Assembly: GCF_000733125.1 (NCBI RefSeq)
Contig: NZ_JPHU01000004.1
Location: forward strand, 62,001-126,000
Direction: 5' to 3'
From: Parvularcula oceani
GTDB lineage: Bacteria; Pseudomonadota; Alphaproteobacteria; Caulobacterales; Parvularculaceae
Length of the DNA stretch: 64,000 nt
Positions within the stretch are counted from its first letter, which is position 1, and each line of letters opens with the position of its first letter. A program made the translations under genes and the position numbers. Shown here one piece after another: positions 29,762 to 40,426 of this stretch. The notes under the pieces are model-generated. The model was not told the DNA's origin and did no database searches. It was given only the letters and a program-made list of their open reading frames with translations.

Positions 29762-30529
29762 TCATAGCGCGGTGTTTTCCCGTGGCAACGCCTGACGCGC
29801 CCGCGCAGCCCTCGCGCGGAGCCTGCCCTGCCCCGTCCGCCAAATCCATAGCAGGGCGAGCACGAGGCCGGACAGCGCGAAGACGACCGCGACGCCCGCC
29901 GCCCCGATCAGCAGCGGGTGATTGAAATCCGCCCCGTCATCATAGTCCATGACGTGAAGCCGCCAGGCCAGATCGAAGCTGCGCCAGGTCCGCGAGCGGC
30001 GCGCGCGGACCGCCCCGGTCGTCTCGTCCACATAGAGCGCGGTGGCGTCGAGATCGCCGAAGGTGACGCGCCAGACCGGGCCCGGCCGGCCGTATTCCGT
30101 CGGCGGTTCCGTCAGCCGTTCCACCGCCGAGACGCTGCCCGGACCGGCATAGTCGGCTTCGGCGGCCGCGCGGGCCTCCTTGGCGTTGAGCGGCGGCAGG
30201 ATGCGGCCCGTCAGGGCATCGACGACGGCGGTCCGGCCGTCAGCCGCCTCGAGATGCCAGACCGGCGTGCCGACACGCCGAGCGAGACGCGCGGTGCGCA
30301 GCGCCTGCACTCCCGCCCCCGCCGCAGCCTCGGCGAGGGGAAGAACCGCGTCCGGCGCGACTGCCGTCACCGCCTGCTCGGCGATCCTATGCTCGCCGCG
30401 CACCCGCTCGATCGGCAGGGCCGACATGACGAGGCCGCCCGCGAGCCAGATCAGGACCTGAAGGCCGATCAGGAGTCCGAGCCAGCGGTGAAGGCGGTGC
30501 GCATGGCGCCGGAGGGTCAGGATGAGCAT
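29762..30529 (-). CDS. PepSY-domain membrane protein
   Basis: The 255-residue protein has the N-terminal PepSY_TM signature (basic HAHRLHRWLGLLIGLQVLIWLAGG span), a periplasmic PepSY-like region (VWHLEAADGRTAVVDALTGRI, VWRVTFGDLDATALYVDETTGAVRARR) and a C-terminal span (LLIGAAGVAVVFALSGLVLALLWIW) after RLHVMDYDDG. Related proteins act as iron or flavin reductases next to siderophore receptors, but none is nearby. AAGGAG five bases before ATG 30529 fixes the start. Confidence 0.78.
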   Translation of the reverse strand: MLILTLRRHAHRLHRWLGLLIGLQVLIWLAGGLVMSALPIERVRGEHRIAEQAVTAVAPDAVLPLAEAAAGAGVQALRTARLARRVGTPVWHLEAADGRTAVVDALTGRILPPLNAKEARAAAEADYAGPGSVSAVERLTEPPTEYGRPGPVWRVTFGDLDATALYVDETTGAVRARRSRTWRSFDLAWRLHVMDYDDGADFNHPLLIGAAGVAVVFALSGLVLALLWIWRTGQGRLRARAARARQALPRENTAL

Positions 30530-30540
30530 GGGCGCTCCTT

Positions 30541-30570
30541 GGCGGATGCGCGGGGTTAGCCGCATCCGCC
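30541..30570. terminator. 10-bp stem-loop between pntB and the PepSY gene
   Basis: GGCGGATGCG (30541-30550) pairs exactly with CGCATCCGCC (30561-30570). On the minus strand it follows the pntB stop by 26 bases and immediately precedes the ribosome-binding site of the PepSY gene. No T-run follows, so it may end pnt transcripts weakly or act as an mRNA processing hairpin. Confidence 0.5.
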
Positions 30571-30596
30571 CCGGACGGCAAAACCAGCGCCGCCGA

Positions 30597-32006
30597 TTAC
30601 ATCGCCTTGGCGATCTCCTCGCACATCTTCTTGGCGTCGCCGAACAGCATCATCGTGTTGTCGCGGAAGAAGAGCTCGTTCTGCACCCCGGCATAGCCCG
30701 AGGACATGCCCCTCTTCACGAAGAGGACGGTGCCCGCATCCTCCACGTCGAGAACCGGCATGCCGTAGATCGGCGAGGACTTGTCGGTCTTGGCCGCAGG
30801 GTTCGTGACATCGTTCGCGCCGATGACGAAGGCGACGTCGGTGCTGCGGAATTCCGAATTGATGTCTTCCAGTTCGAAGACCTCGTCATAGGGCACGTTC
30901 GCCTCTGCGAGGAGGACGTTCATGTGGCCTGGCATGCGCCCGGCGACCGGGTGGATCGCGTAGCGCACGTCCACGCCCTCCTCTTTCAGGACGTCGGCCA
31001 TCTCGCGAAGGGCATGCTGCGCCTGGGCGACCGCCATGCCGTAGCCGGGGACGATGATGACCTTGCCCGCGTTTTTCAGAATGAAGGCCGCGTCGTCCGC
31101 GCTGCCCTGCTTGACGGGCCGGTCCTCCTCGCCGCCCGCGCCCGCCGCCGCGTCGTCTCCGCCGAAGCCGCCGAGGATGACCGAGACGAAGCTGCGGTTC
31201 ATCGCGCGGCACATGATGTAGCTAAGGATCGCGCCCGACGCGCCGACGAGGGCGCCGGTGATGATCAGCGCCATGTTTCCGAGGGTGAAGCCGATGCCCG
31301 CCGCCGCCCAGCCCGAATAGCTGTTCAGCATGGAGACGACGACCGGCATGTCCGCTCCGCCGATGGGGACGATCAGGAGGAAGCCGAGCGCGAGCGCGAT
31401 CAGGGTCAGAAGGAAGAAGAGGACCGCCGACTGCGCGCCCGCCGCGATCAGCACGATGAGAAGGATGGCCGCGCCTGCGAGCCCGAGATTGATGAGGTGC
31501 CGCGCGGGCAGCAGGATCGGCTTGCCCGACATGCGCCCGTCGAGCTTTAGAAAGGCGATGATCGAACCGGTGAAGGTCACCGCGCCGATGACGACGCCGA
31601 TCGCCATCTCGACGATGGCCTGCGCCTCGATCTCGCCAGGGATGCCGATGCCGTAGGCGCGCGGCGCGAGAAAGGCCGCCCAGGCGATCAGCACCGCCGC
31701 TAGCCCGACCAGCGCGTGGAAGGCCGCGACGAGCTGCGGCATGGCCGTCATCTTCACCCGCCGCGCGATCAGCGCGCCGGGGATAGCGCCAGCCGCGACG
31801 GCGAGGAGGACGAGCAGCCACGCCCCTGCCCCCGCGCCGGACAGGAAGCGCTCGGAGAACAGCGTCGCGAAGACCGCGACCGCCATGCCGATCATGCCGA
31901 AGCGGTTCCCGCGCCGGGCGGTCTCAGGGCTGGAGAGGCCGCGCAGGGCCAGGATGAAGAGGATGCCCGCGACGATGTAGAGGATGGCGGTGAGGTCGGC
32001 GTTCAT
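30597..32006 (-). CDS. pntB: NAD(P) transhydrogenase beta subunit
   Basis: PntB forms most of the proton channel and the NADP(H)-binding domain III of the proton-translocating transhydrogenase. The 469-residue protein has about nine membrane spans and then domain III with the nucleotide fold [33 protein letters not shown] and [15 protein letters not shown]. The ATG overlaps the upstream PntAB stop (ATGA). A Gly/Ala/Asp-rich linker ([13 protein letters not shown]) joins the membrane and soluble domains. Confidence 0.95.
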   Translation of the reverse strand: MNADLTAILYIVAGILFILALRGLSSPETARRGNRFGMIGMAVAVFATLFSERFLSGAGAGAWLLVLLAVAAGAIPGALIARRVKMTAMPQLVAAFHALVGLAAVLIAWAAFLAPRAYGIGIPGEIEAQAIVEMAIGVVIGAVTFTGSIIAFLKLDGRMSGKPILLPARHLINLGLAGAAILLIVLIAAGAQSAVLFFLLTLIALALGFLLIVPIGGADMPVVVSMLNSYSGWAAAGIGFTLGNMALIITGALVGASGAILSYIMCRAMNRSFVSVILGGFGGDDAAAGAGGEEDRPVKQGSADDAAFILKNAGKVIIVPGYGMAVAQAQHALREMADVLKEEGVDVRYAIHPVAGRMPGHMNVLLAEANVPYDEVFELEDINSEFRSTDVAFVIGANDVTNPAAKTDKSSPIYGMPVLDVEDAGTVLFVKRGMSSGYAGVQNELFFRDNTMMLFGDAKKMCEEIAKAM

Positions 32007-32470
32007 GCCCCACGCTCCTTCTTCTTGTACATCCCCAGCATCCTCTGCGTGACGAGGAAGCCGCCGAAGATGTTCACGCTGGCGAGCGCCACCGCGACGA
32101 CGCCCAAGGCCCGCGACCATCCGCCCGCGGCGGTATCCGCGACCTCCGCGCCGACGGCGATCAGGGCACCGACGATCACGACCGAGGAAACGGCGTTGGT
32201 GACGGACATGAGCGGGGTGTGGAGCGCCGGGGTAACCGACCAGACCACGTAATAGCCGACGAAGCAGGCGAGCGCGAAGATCGCCGCGAGATAGACGAAG
32301 TCCGAGACGAAGGGCAGATGCGCCGCCGTCTCGATCAGGCCCGCAGGCTGCGCCTCCAGCGCGTCTGCGAGCCGCGCCTGCGCGATTTCCGCCTGGGCCT
32401 GCGCGGCTTCGAGGTCCGCCGCGGCGCGCGCCGCCTCCAGCCTCGCGGCGTCGAGTTCGCTCATCTGCAT
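32003..32470 (-). CDS. pntAB: NAD(P) transhydrogenase alpha2 subunit (membrane part)
   Basis: In alphaproteobacteria the alpha subunit is split; this 155-residue piece carries the membrane helices of domain II. An unusual N-terminal 45 residues are Ala/Glu-rich and predicted helical ([26 protein letters not shown]), then three or four spans including [26 protein letters not shown], the conserved PntAB core. It starts one base after the pntAA stop and overlaps pntB. A start two codons later is equally possible. Confidence 0.92.
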   Translation of the reverse strand: MQMSELDAARLEAARAAADLEAAQAQAEIAQARLADALEAQPAGLIETAAHLPFVSDFVYLAAIFALACFVGYYVVWSVTPALHTPLMSVTNAVSSVVIVGALIAVGAEVADTAAGGWSRALGVVAVALASVNIFGGFLVTQRMLGMYKKKERGA

Positions 32471-32471
32471 G

Positions 32472-33605
32472 TCAGGCTCCTTCCCCGTCTTCCGCCGCCG
32501 GTTCAGGGGGGCGCTCCGCTTGCCCGCCGAATTGTGGATGCACGACCGTCCCGTCCCGCGTCAGCTGCACGCCGCGCACGATCTCGTCTCCCGCCTCGGG
32601 TTCCAGCGCTCCCTTCTCTTCGTCGAAGATCAGCGTCAGGAAGGAGAGGAGGTTCCGGGCATAGAGGTTCGACGCCTCGCCCGGCAGGCCTTCGAGAATG
32701 TTCTTCGGCCGCAGGATCGTCACGCCTTCCCGTTCGCCCTCGACATTGCCGCCTCTGGGCGCTGCGAGGTCGACGACGACGCTGCCGGTCTTCATCCCCT
32801 CCAGCATGTCGGCCATGATCAGCTTCGGCGCGGGGCGGCCGGGGATGAGGGCGGTGGTGATGACCACGTCCATCTTGGCGAGATGGCCCTTCACATGCTC
32901 GGCCTGCTTCTTCCGGAAATCGTCCGAGGCTTCCTTCGCATAGCCGCCCTCGCCCTCCATCGCCTTCATCGCCTCGATATCGGCGGTGACGAAGCTCGCG
33001 CCGAGGCTTTCGACCTGTTCCTTGGCGGCGAAGCGGACATCGGTCGCGCTGACCACCGCGCCGAGACGCCTCGCCGTCGCGATGGCCTGAAGGCCCGCCA
33101 CCCCTGCGCCCATCACGAAGACCTTGGCCGGCGGGACGGTGCCCGCCGCCGTCATCATCATCGGAAAGGCGCGGCCATAGGCATGGGCGGCGTCGATCAC
33201 CGCCTTGTAGCCTGCGAGGTTGGCCTGGCTCGACAACACGTCCATGGACTGGGCGCGGGTGATGCGCGGCGCGAGCTCCATCGCATAGGCGTCGATGCCG
33301 CTTTCGGCCCAGCCGCGAATTCTTTCCTCGGCGCCGTAAGGGTCGAGGAGCCCGATCAGCGCGAGGCCGCGCGGCAGGGGGCCGAGCGGCGGCTCGACCA
33401 CCAGTGCCGCATCGGCGCCGTCGAGCGCGTTGCCGGTTACCCTGGCTCCCGCCTCTTCATAGGCGGCATCGGGGAAGCCGGCCCTGCGGCCCGCGCCCGC
33501 CTCGACGCATATGTCGAGGCCGAGCTTTTTCATGCGCGAGACGGTGTCGGGCGTCGCGGCGGCGCGGGCGTCGCCCTCGGCCCGCAGAACGGCGATCCTG
33601 GTCAA
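32472..33605 (-). CDS. pntAA: NAD(P) transhydrogenase alpha1 subunit (NAD-binding domain)
   Basis: This soluble domain I binds NAD(H). The 377-residue product has the alanine dehydrogenase/PNT fold: the N-terminal [20 protein letters not shown], the NAD fold [24 protein letters not shown] and the [23 protein letters not shown] loop. I propose TTG at 33605 as start, because a strong GGGAGGGGG precedes it and the family N-terminus begins at this residue; a GTG 18 bases upstream is the alternative. It heads the pntAA-pntAB-pntB operon. A 192-base gap separates it from the divergent response regulator. Confidence 0.92.
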   Translation of the reverse strand: MTRIAVLRAEGDARAAATPDTVSRMKKLGLDICVEAGAGRRAGFPDAAYEEAGARVTGNALDGADAALVVEPPLGPLPRGLALIGLLDPYGAEERIRGWAESGIDAYAMELAPRITRAQSMDVLSSQANLAGYKAVIDAAHAYGRAFPMMMTAAGTVPPAKVFVMGAGVAGLQAIATARRLGAVVSATDVRFAAKEQVESLGASFVTADIEAMKAMEGEGGYAKEASDDFRKKQAEHVKGHLAKMDVVITTALIPGRPAPKLIMADMLEGMKTGSVVVDLAAPRGGNVEGEREGVTILRPKNILEGLPGEASNLYARNLLSFLTLIFDEEKGALEPEAGDEIVRGVQLTRDGTVVHPQFGGQAERPPEPAAEDGEGA

Positions 33606-33797
33606 ATCTGCCCCCTCCCTCACGCGAAGACCGGCACGCTAACCCGCTTCGAAAGGAGCGGCCAGACGGGGGCGCAGTCAGGCGAAACGCCGCCCGATGT
33701 CCGGATTCGATCCATCTCGGCACGGCTTCACCGGGTCTTTACGCCTCCCCCCTAGGAGAAGCGCAGTGAGTTCAACTCTTCCAGCAAAGAGCGCGCC

Positions 33798-35279
33798 ATG
33801 GCCAAGACCGTTCTGATCGTCGACGACGACCCCACGCAGCGCCGCCTGATGCAGGCCGTGTGCGAAAGAGCGGGCTATCACGTCTGCCAGGCCGAGAACG
33901 GCCAGAAAGCGATCGACTTCATGCGGTCCGATTCGGGGCGCGGGGTGAGCGTGATGATGCTCGACCTGCACATGCCCGAAATGGACGGTCTCGAAGTGCT
34001 CGAAACCCTGCGCGGCTTCGCGCCCGACCTGCCGGTCATCGTGCTGACGGCGCAGGGCGGCGTCGAGACCGTGGTCAAGGCGATGCAGGCCGGCGCGGCG
34101 GATTTCTTCGTGAAGCCCGCCAGCCCCGAACGCGTCATCGTTTCGATCAACAACGTCCTCAACGTCACCACGCTCAAGGGCGAGGTCAGCCGCCTCAAGC
34201 GCAAGGCCGAGAATTCCATGGCCTTCTCCGACGTGATCGGCGAGAGCGACGCGCTCAAGCGCTGCATCCGCATGGGCGAGCGCGCGGCGGCATCCAACAT
34301 CCCGATCCTGATCACCGGCGAAAGCGGCACCGGCAAGGAAATGATGGCCCGCGCGATCGAGGGCAGCTCCGACCGGGCCGGCAAGCCCTTCGTCACCGTG
34401 AACTGCGGCGCCATCCCAGACAATCTCGTCGAGAGCATCCTGTTCGGCCACGAGAAAGGCGCCTTCACCGGCGCGGTCGGCAAGCATGCCGGCAAGTTTC
34501 AGGAAGCCAATGGCGGCACGATCTTCCTCGACGAGGTGGGCGAGCTGCCCCTCGAGGCGCAGGTCAAGCTGCTGCGCGTCCTGCAGGAAGGCGAAGTCGA
34601 CCCGGTCGGCGCCAAGAAGACCGTCAAGATCGACGTGCGCGTCATCTCCGCGACGAACCGCAACCTGGCCGAAGAGGTCAAGAACGGCACGTTCCGCGAA
34701 GACCTCTATTACCGCCTCAACGTCTTCCCCGTCGAAATCCCGCCTCTGCGTCAGCGGCGCGAGGACATCCCCGCGCTGATCGATCACTTCATCGCGCGCT
34801 ACAATGCCGAGGAAGGCCGCGACGTTCAGGGCGTCCGCCACGAGGTCATGGACGTGCTCCAGGCGCAGGACTGGCCGGGCAATATCCGCCAGCTCGAAAA
34901 TACGATCTTCCGCGCCGTCGTCCTCTGCGAGGATGCGTGGCTGTCGGCCAGCGACTTCCCGCTCCTGCAGGACGCCTTCGAGGCGGCCGGGGTCGAGAGC
35001 GGCCCGCCGCTCGCCGCCGATGCGCCGCCCCAGGCGCCCGAAGCGCCTGCGGCGACCGCCAGGAATGCGCCCGAGGCGGAAGAAGAGGACCGCGTCAGCG
35101 TCCTCGACCGCGAGGGACACCTGCGCAGCCTCTACGACATCGAGCGCGATCTCATCGCCATGGCGATCGAGATGTATAACGGCCAGATGTCCGAAGTCGC
35201 CCGCCGCCTCGGTATCGGCCGCTCGACCCTCTACCGGAAGGTGCAGGAACAGGGCCTCGAGGTCAGAAGGGCTTCTTGA
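33798..35279 (+). CDS. Sigma-54-dependent response regulator (NtrC family, TacA-like)
   Basis: The 493-residue activator has a receiver with phosphoacceptor D56 ([11 protein letters not shown]), an AAA+ domain with Walker A GESGTGKE (174-181), the sigma-54 contact loop GAFTGA (221-226) and Walker B IFLDEVGE (242-249), an Ala/Pro/Glu linker (about 390-440) and a C-terminal Fis-type helix-turn-helix ([23 protein letters not shown]). All motifs for sigma-54 activation are intact. The receiver start and overall layout resemble Caulobacter TacA, but no kinase is adjacent, so the name is withheld. Confidence 0.9.
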   Translation: MAKTVLIVDDDPTQRRLMQAVCERAGYHVCQAENGQKAIDFMRSDSGRGVSVMMLDLHMPEMDGLEVLETLRGFAPDLPVIVLTAQGGVETVVKAMQAGAADFFVKPASPERVIVSINNVLNVTTLKGEVSRLKRKAENSMAFSDVIGESDALKRCIRMGERAAASNIPILITGESGTGKEMMARAIEGSSDRAGKPFVTVNCGAIPDNLVESILFGHEKGAFTGAVGKHAGKFQEANGGTIFLDEVGELPLEAQVKLLRVLQEGEVDPVGAKKTVKIDVRVISATNRNLAEEVKNGTFREDLYYRLNVFPVEIPPLRQRREDIPALIDHFIARYNAEEGRDVQGVRHEVMDVLQAQDWPGNIRQLENTIFRAVVLCEDAWLSASDFPLLQDAFEAAGVESGPPLAADAPPQAPEAPAATARNAPEAEEEDRVSVLDREGHLRSLYDIERDLIAMAIEMYNGQMSEVARRLGIGRSTLYRKVQEQGLEVRRAS

Positions 35280-35284
35280 GTCTT

Positions 35285-35344
35285 CTGAAGCGCGAAGCGC
35301 GACGGCAGCGAAGCTGCCGGCTCCCTCCTGAACGTCGGTCGCTC
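35285..35344 (+). repeat. REP-like intergenic element, copy 1
   Basis: This 60-base element begins five bases after the response regulator stop. It is 52/60 identical to the reverse complement of 35812-35871. Its core CGGCAGC-GAA-GCTGCCG is a 7-bp stem-loop. The two copies bracket a small ORF. Confidence 0.7.
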
Positions 35345-35421
35345 AGCGGCGGGTTCGGAAAGGACAGACATTCGCATCGTGGCGGGTCTGGGCGCGGGTG
35401 AAGGTGCGCCTAGCGGCCCTT

Positions 35422-35646
35422 TCACCGCCCCGCCATGCGGCCGAACCAGGCGAAGAACCACGCCGCGCCTGCGAAGACCAGCGTCAGGGCGAGGAAGAGC
35501 ACGAGGTTCGCCGCCCGCCACGGCTCGCCCTGCATCACGTTCCAGAGGCCCAGCGTCAGCATCGCGAAGCTGAACGCGGCATGCAGGACGAGAAGGAAGG
35601 CGAGCGCATAGGACGCCACCCGGCGGACACGGTCGAGCGGATGCAT
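35422..35646 (-). CDS. Small hypothetical membrane protein between repeats
   Basis: The 74-residue product begins MHPLDRVRRVASY and has two membrane spans (ALAFLLVLHAAFSFAMLTLGLW and AANLVLFLALTLVFAGAAWFFAW). No family is recognised. No ribosome-binding site precedes ATG 35646, and a longer frame reaching 35760 exists but its added sequence is low-complexity. It lies between two inverted copies of a REP-like repeat. Support is the clean two-span hydropathy and chromosome-like codon use. Confidence 0.5.
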   Translation of the reverse strand: MHPLDRVRRVASYALAFLLVLHAAFSFAMLTLGLWNVMQGEPWRAANLVLFLALTLVFAGAAWFFAWFGRMAGR

Positions 35647-35732
35647 GCCGGGAGGGTAGCCAGCGGACACAGAAGGGCAATCCCGGCTGCTGCTGGCCGA
35701 TGACAGCTCAAGGGGGCGATCCCCTTCTCCCC

Positions 35733-35760
35733 GCCGTCGCGCAAGGCGCCTCAGCAACAA
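35733..35760 (-). repeat. Partial third copy of the REP-like element
   Basis: GCCGTCGCGCAAGGCGC at 35733-35749 followed by CTCAG repeats, with a few changes, the terminal half of copy 2 (GCCGTCGCGCAAAGCGC then GTCAG), in the same orientation. A short AAGAAA follows in both. The stem-loop core is missing. Confidence 0.5.
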
Positions 35761-35811
35761 GAAAACTCAAGAGCCGCGATGCGCCCGCCACCCGCGCACC
35801 CCGCTCCCGCG

Positions 35812-35867
35812 GAGCGAGCGACGGTCAGGAGCGAGCCGGCAGCTCCGCTGCCGTCGCGCAAAGCGCG

Positions 35868-35871
<4 letters not shown>
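35812..35871 (-). repeat. REP-like intergenic element, copy 2 (inverted relative to copy 1)
   Basis: The reverse complement matches copy 1 at 52 of 60 positions, with the stem CGGCAGC/GCTGCCG kept and the loop changed from GAA to GGA read in the same sense. Its last four bases contain the metH stop codon (35868-35870), so the element reaches into the gene end. Confidence 0.7.
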
Positions 35872-38491
<2,620 letters not shown>

Positions 38492-38495
<4 letters not shown>

Positions 38496-39367
38496 GCGGC
38501 CTCCTTCTCGTCCGGACGCAGGCCGAGCATGTAGCACAGCGCATAGGCCTGCGCGGCGCGGTTCAGGGTATAGAAGTGAAAGTCCCGCACCCCGCGCTCG
38601 GCGAGGTCGAGGCATTGCTGCGCCGCCACCGTCGCCGAGACGAGCGAGCGGGTGTTGGGGTCGTCGTCGAGGTTCCCGAACAGGCGCTCGACCCGTCGGG
38701 GGATCGATGCCCCGCAGAGCTTGGCCATGCGCTTGAGGGCGGCGTAATTGCTGACCGGCATGATGCCGGGCACGATCGGGATATCGAGGCCGGCCGCGCG
38801 GACCCGCTCCACATAGCGGTCGTAGACATCGTTATCGAAGAAGAACTGCGTGATCGCGCGCGTCGCCCCGGCGTCGACCTTGCGCTTGAGCATGTCGATA
38901 TCCGCGTCGACATCGGCGCTGTCGGGATGTTTTTCGGGATAGCAGCCGACCGTCACCTCGAAGGCGTGCAGGCGCTTCGCCCCGGCTGCGAGTTCCGCCG
39001 CATTGGCATAACCGCCCGGATGCGGCGCATAGGCCTCGCCGATGCCGCCGGGCGGGTCGCCGCGCAGCGCCACGATGTGGCGAACGCCGCTGCGCCAATA
39101 ATCCTGCAGGACGGCGTCCACCTCCTCGCGCGTCGCGGCGACCGTGGTCAGATGTGCGGCGACCTCGAGATCCGTCTCGCGCTTGAGGCGCTCCACGGTG
39201 CGATGGGTCCTCTCGCGGGTCGATCCGCCCGCGCCATAGGTGACGGAGACGAATGCGGGATCGAGCGGCGCGAGTTTCTGCACCGACTCCCACAGCGTCG
39301 CCTCCATCGCCTCGGTCTTCGGCGGAAAGAATTCGAAGCTGACCTTCAGGCGGTTTTCCTCAGCCAT
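38492..39367 (-). CDS. metF: 5,10-methylenetetrahydrofolate reductase
   Basis: MetF makes the methyltetrahydrofolate used by MetH, with FAD as cofactor. The 291-residue protein shows the TIM-barrel family motifs: SFEFFPPKT at the start, [45 protein letters not shown] and PGIMPVSNY, and a final FHFYTLNRA strand. It sits between the regulator and metH with 8- and 4-base overlaps, so the three are co-translated. Confidence 0.95.
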
Positions 39368-40319
39368 GCGCCACCCTCTTTTGCGGCATCGTTTCGTCCG
39401 CGCGGCCCAGAACCCAGAGGCGCGCCGTCAGCGCGCCGCCTGCCGGAGGCGGAAAGCTGCGGCTCTGGAGCACGCACAATTCACTGGCTTCGGCCCAGCG
39501 GCCGATCTCCTCGTCCGAGAAGCCGAGGCGGCGATGCGCGTAGCGCTCGCGCAGTTCCTCATGGTCGTGCGGCGCGAAATCGGCGATCACGATGCGCCCG
39601 TCGGGCGCGAGCAGGCGCGCAGCCACGCCGACGGCCCGCTCCGGCTCCGCCATGAAGTGCAGGACGTGGTGGAGGAGAACGAGGTCGCCTCGTCCGGCCG
39701 CTTCGAGCCCGCCGATATCGCCGCGGCGGACGGTGGCATTGGTGATGCCGACCTCGTCGAGCTTCACCCGGGCCAGGGACAGCATTTCCGGGCTGGTGTC
39801 GTAGCCTTCGGCGCTGTCATAGCGTCCGGCGAACAGGGTCAGCATCCGGCCCGTCCCGGTCCCAAGATCGATGAGGTGGCCGACATCCCGCGGCGCCAGT
39901 TCCAGCATGGCGGCCTCGACCTCGGCATCCGACAGGTGCATGCGCCGCAGGGCATCCCATTCGGCGGCATGTTCGGCGAAATAGGCGGCGGCCGCGGCGG
40001 CCCGCTCCTGCCGCACGGCTTCGAGGGCATTGCGGTCGGCGTCGATCTCGCTTCCGGTGAGGCCATCGACGATGCGGGTGAAGGCGGCGTCGAGCGTGCC
40101 CCTGTAGAACACCCAGGCGCCTTCCTGATGGCGCTCGACGAGACCCGCTTCGGTCAGGAGCTTGAGGTGGCGGCTGATGCCCGGCTGGCTCTGCCCGAGA
40201 ATGCGCGTGAGCTCCGTCACGGTCAGCTCGGCGTCGCGCAGCAGGCATAGCAGCCTGAGGCGCGTGGCCTCGCCCGCCGCGCGGAATTGGGTCAGTCGCT
40301 GATCGAAGGCGGCAGGCAC
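39360..40319 (-). CDS. ArsR-family regulator fused to a SAM-dependent methyltransferase (SahR-like)
   Basis: The 319-residue fusion has an ArsR winged helix (about 1-80, recognition helix near QSQPGISRHLKLLTEAGLV) and a class I methyltransferase domain with motif I LIDLGTGTGRM (149-159). ArsR-type SahR proteins repress methionine-cycle genes and respond to S-adenosylhomocysteine; position ahead of metF-metH and the palindromic operator support that role here. No ArsR metal-binding cysteines are seen in the HTH domain. I prefer GTG 40319, which has GGAGAG six bases upstream; ATG codons at 40346 and 40355 would place the start inside the operator. The stop overlaps metF by eight bases. Confidence 0.8.
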   Translation of the reverse strand: MPAAFDQRLTQFRAAGEATRLRLLCLLRDAELTVTELTRILGQSQPGISRHLKLLTEAGLVERHQEGAWVFYRGTLDAAFTRIVDGLTGSEIDADRNALEAVRQERAAAAAAYFAEHAAEWDALRRMHLSDAEVEAAMLELAPRDVGHLIDLGTGTGRMLTLFAGRYDSAEGYDTSPEMLSLARVKLDEVGITNATVRRGDIGGLEAAGRGDLVLLHHVLHFMAEPERAVGVAARLLAPDGRIVIADFAPHDHEELRERYAHRRLGFSDEEIGRWAEASELCVLQSRSFPPPAGGALTARLWVLGRADETMPQKRVAHG

Positions 40320-40320
40320 A

Positions 40321-40341
40321 GATCGCTCTCCATGAGCGATC
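40321..40341. promoter_or_regulatory. 7-bp inverted repeat in the leader of the methionine operon
   Basis: GATCGCT (40321-40327) and AGCGATC (40335-40341) are exact inverse copies seven bases apart, lying over the ribosome-binding region of the GTG start at 40319. It could be a second operator or an mRNA hairpin that hides the start. Confidence 0.4.
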
Positions 40342-40343
40342 GT

Positions 40344-40370
40344 CATATAAAGCATCGTTTATATGGTCAA
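40344..40370 (-). promoter_or_regulatory. Promoter with a perfect 8-bp palindromic operator for the sahR-like/metF/metH operon
   Basis: CATATAAA and TTTATATG (40344-40365) form an exact palindrome around six bases. On the minus strand TTGACC (40370-40365) is followed after 17 bases by TATGAC, so the operator fills the -35 to -10 space, an ideal site for repression. An AT-rich ATATAAA-type dyad is what ArsR regulators such as SahR bind. Confidence 0.65.
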
Positions 40371-40426
40371 CAGGCGGCGGCGGGATGACCCGCCGCCGCC
40401 TGTCCGGTGCGTCTTGGGATCTGGGG

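Noticed and set aside
35379-35703. Plus-strand frames of 64 and 101 codons in the repeat region
   Set aside because: They overlap the small membrane ORF in antisense and are Arg/Pro-rich shadows.
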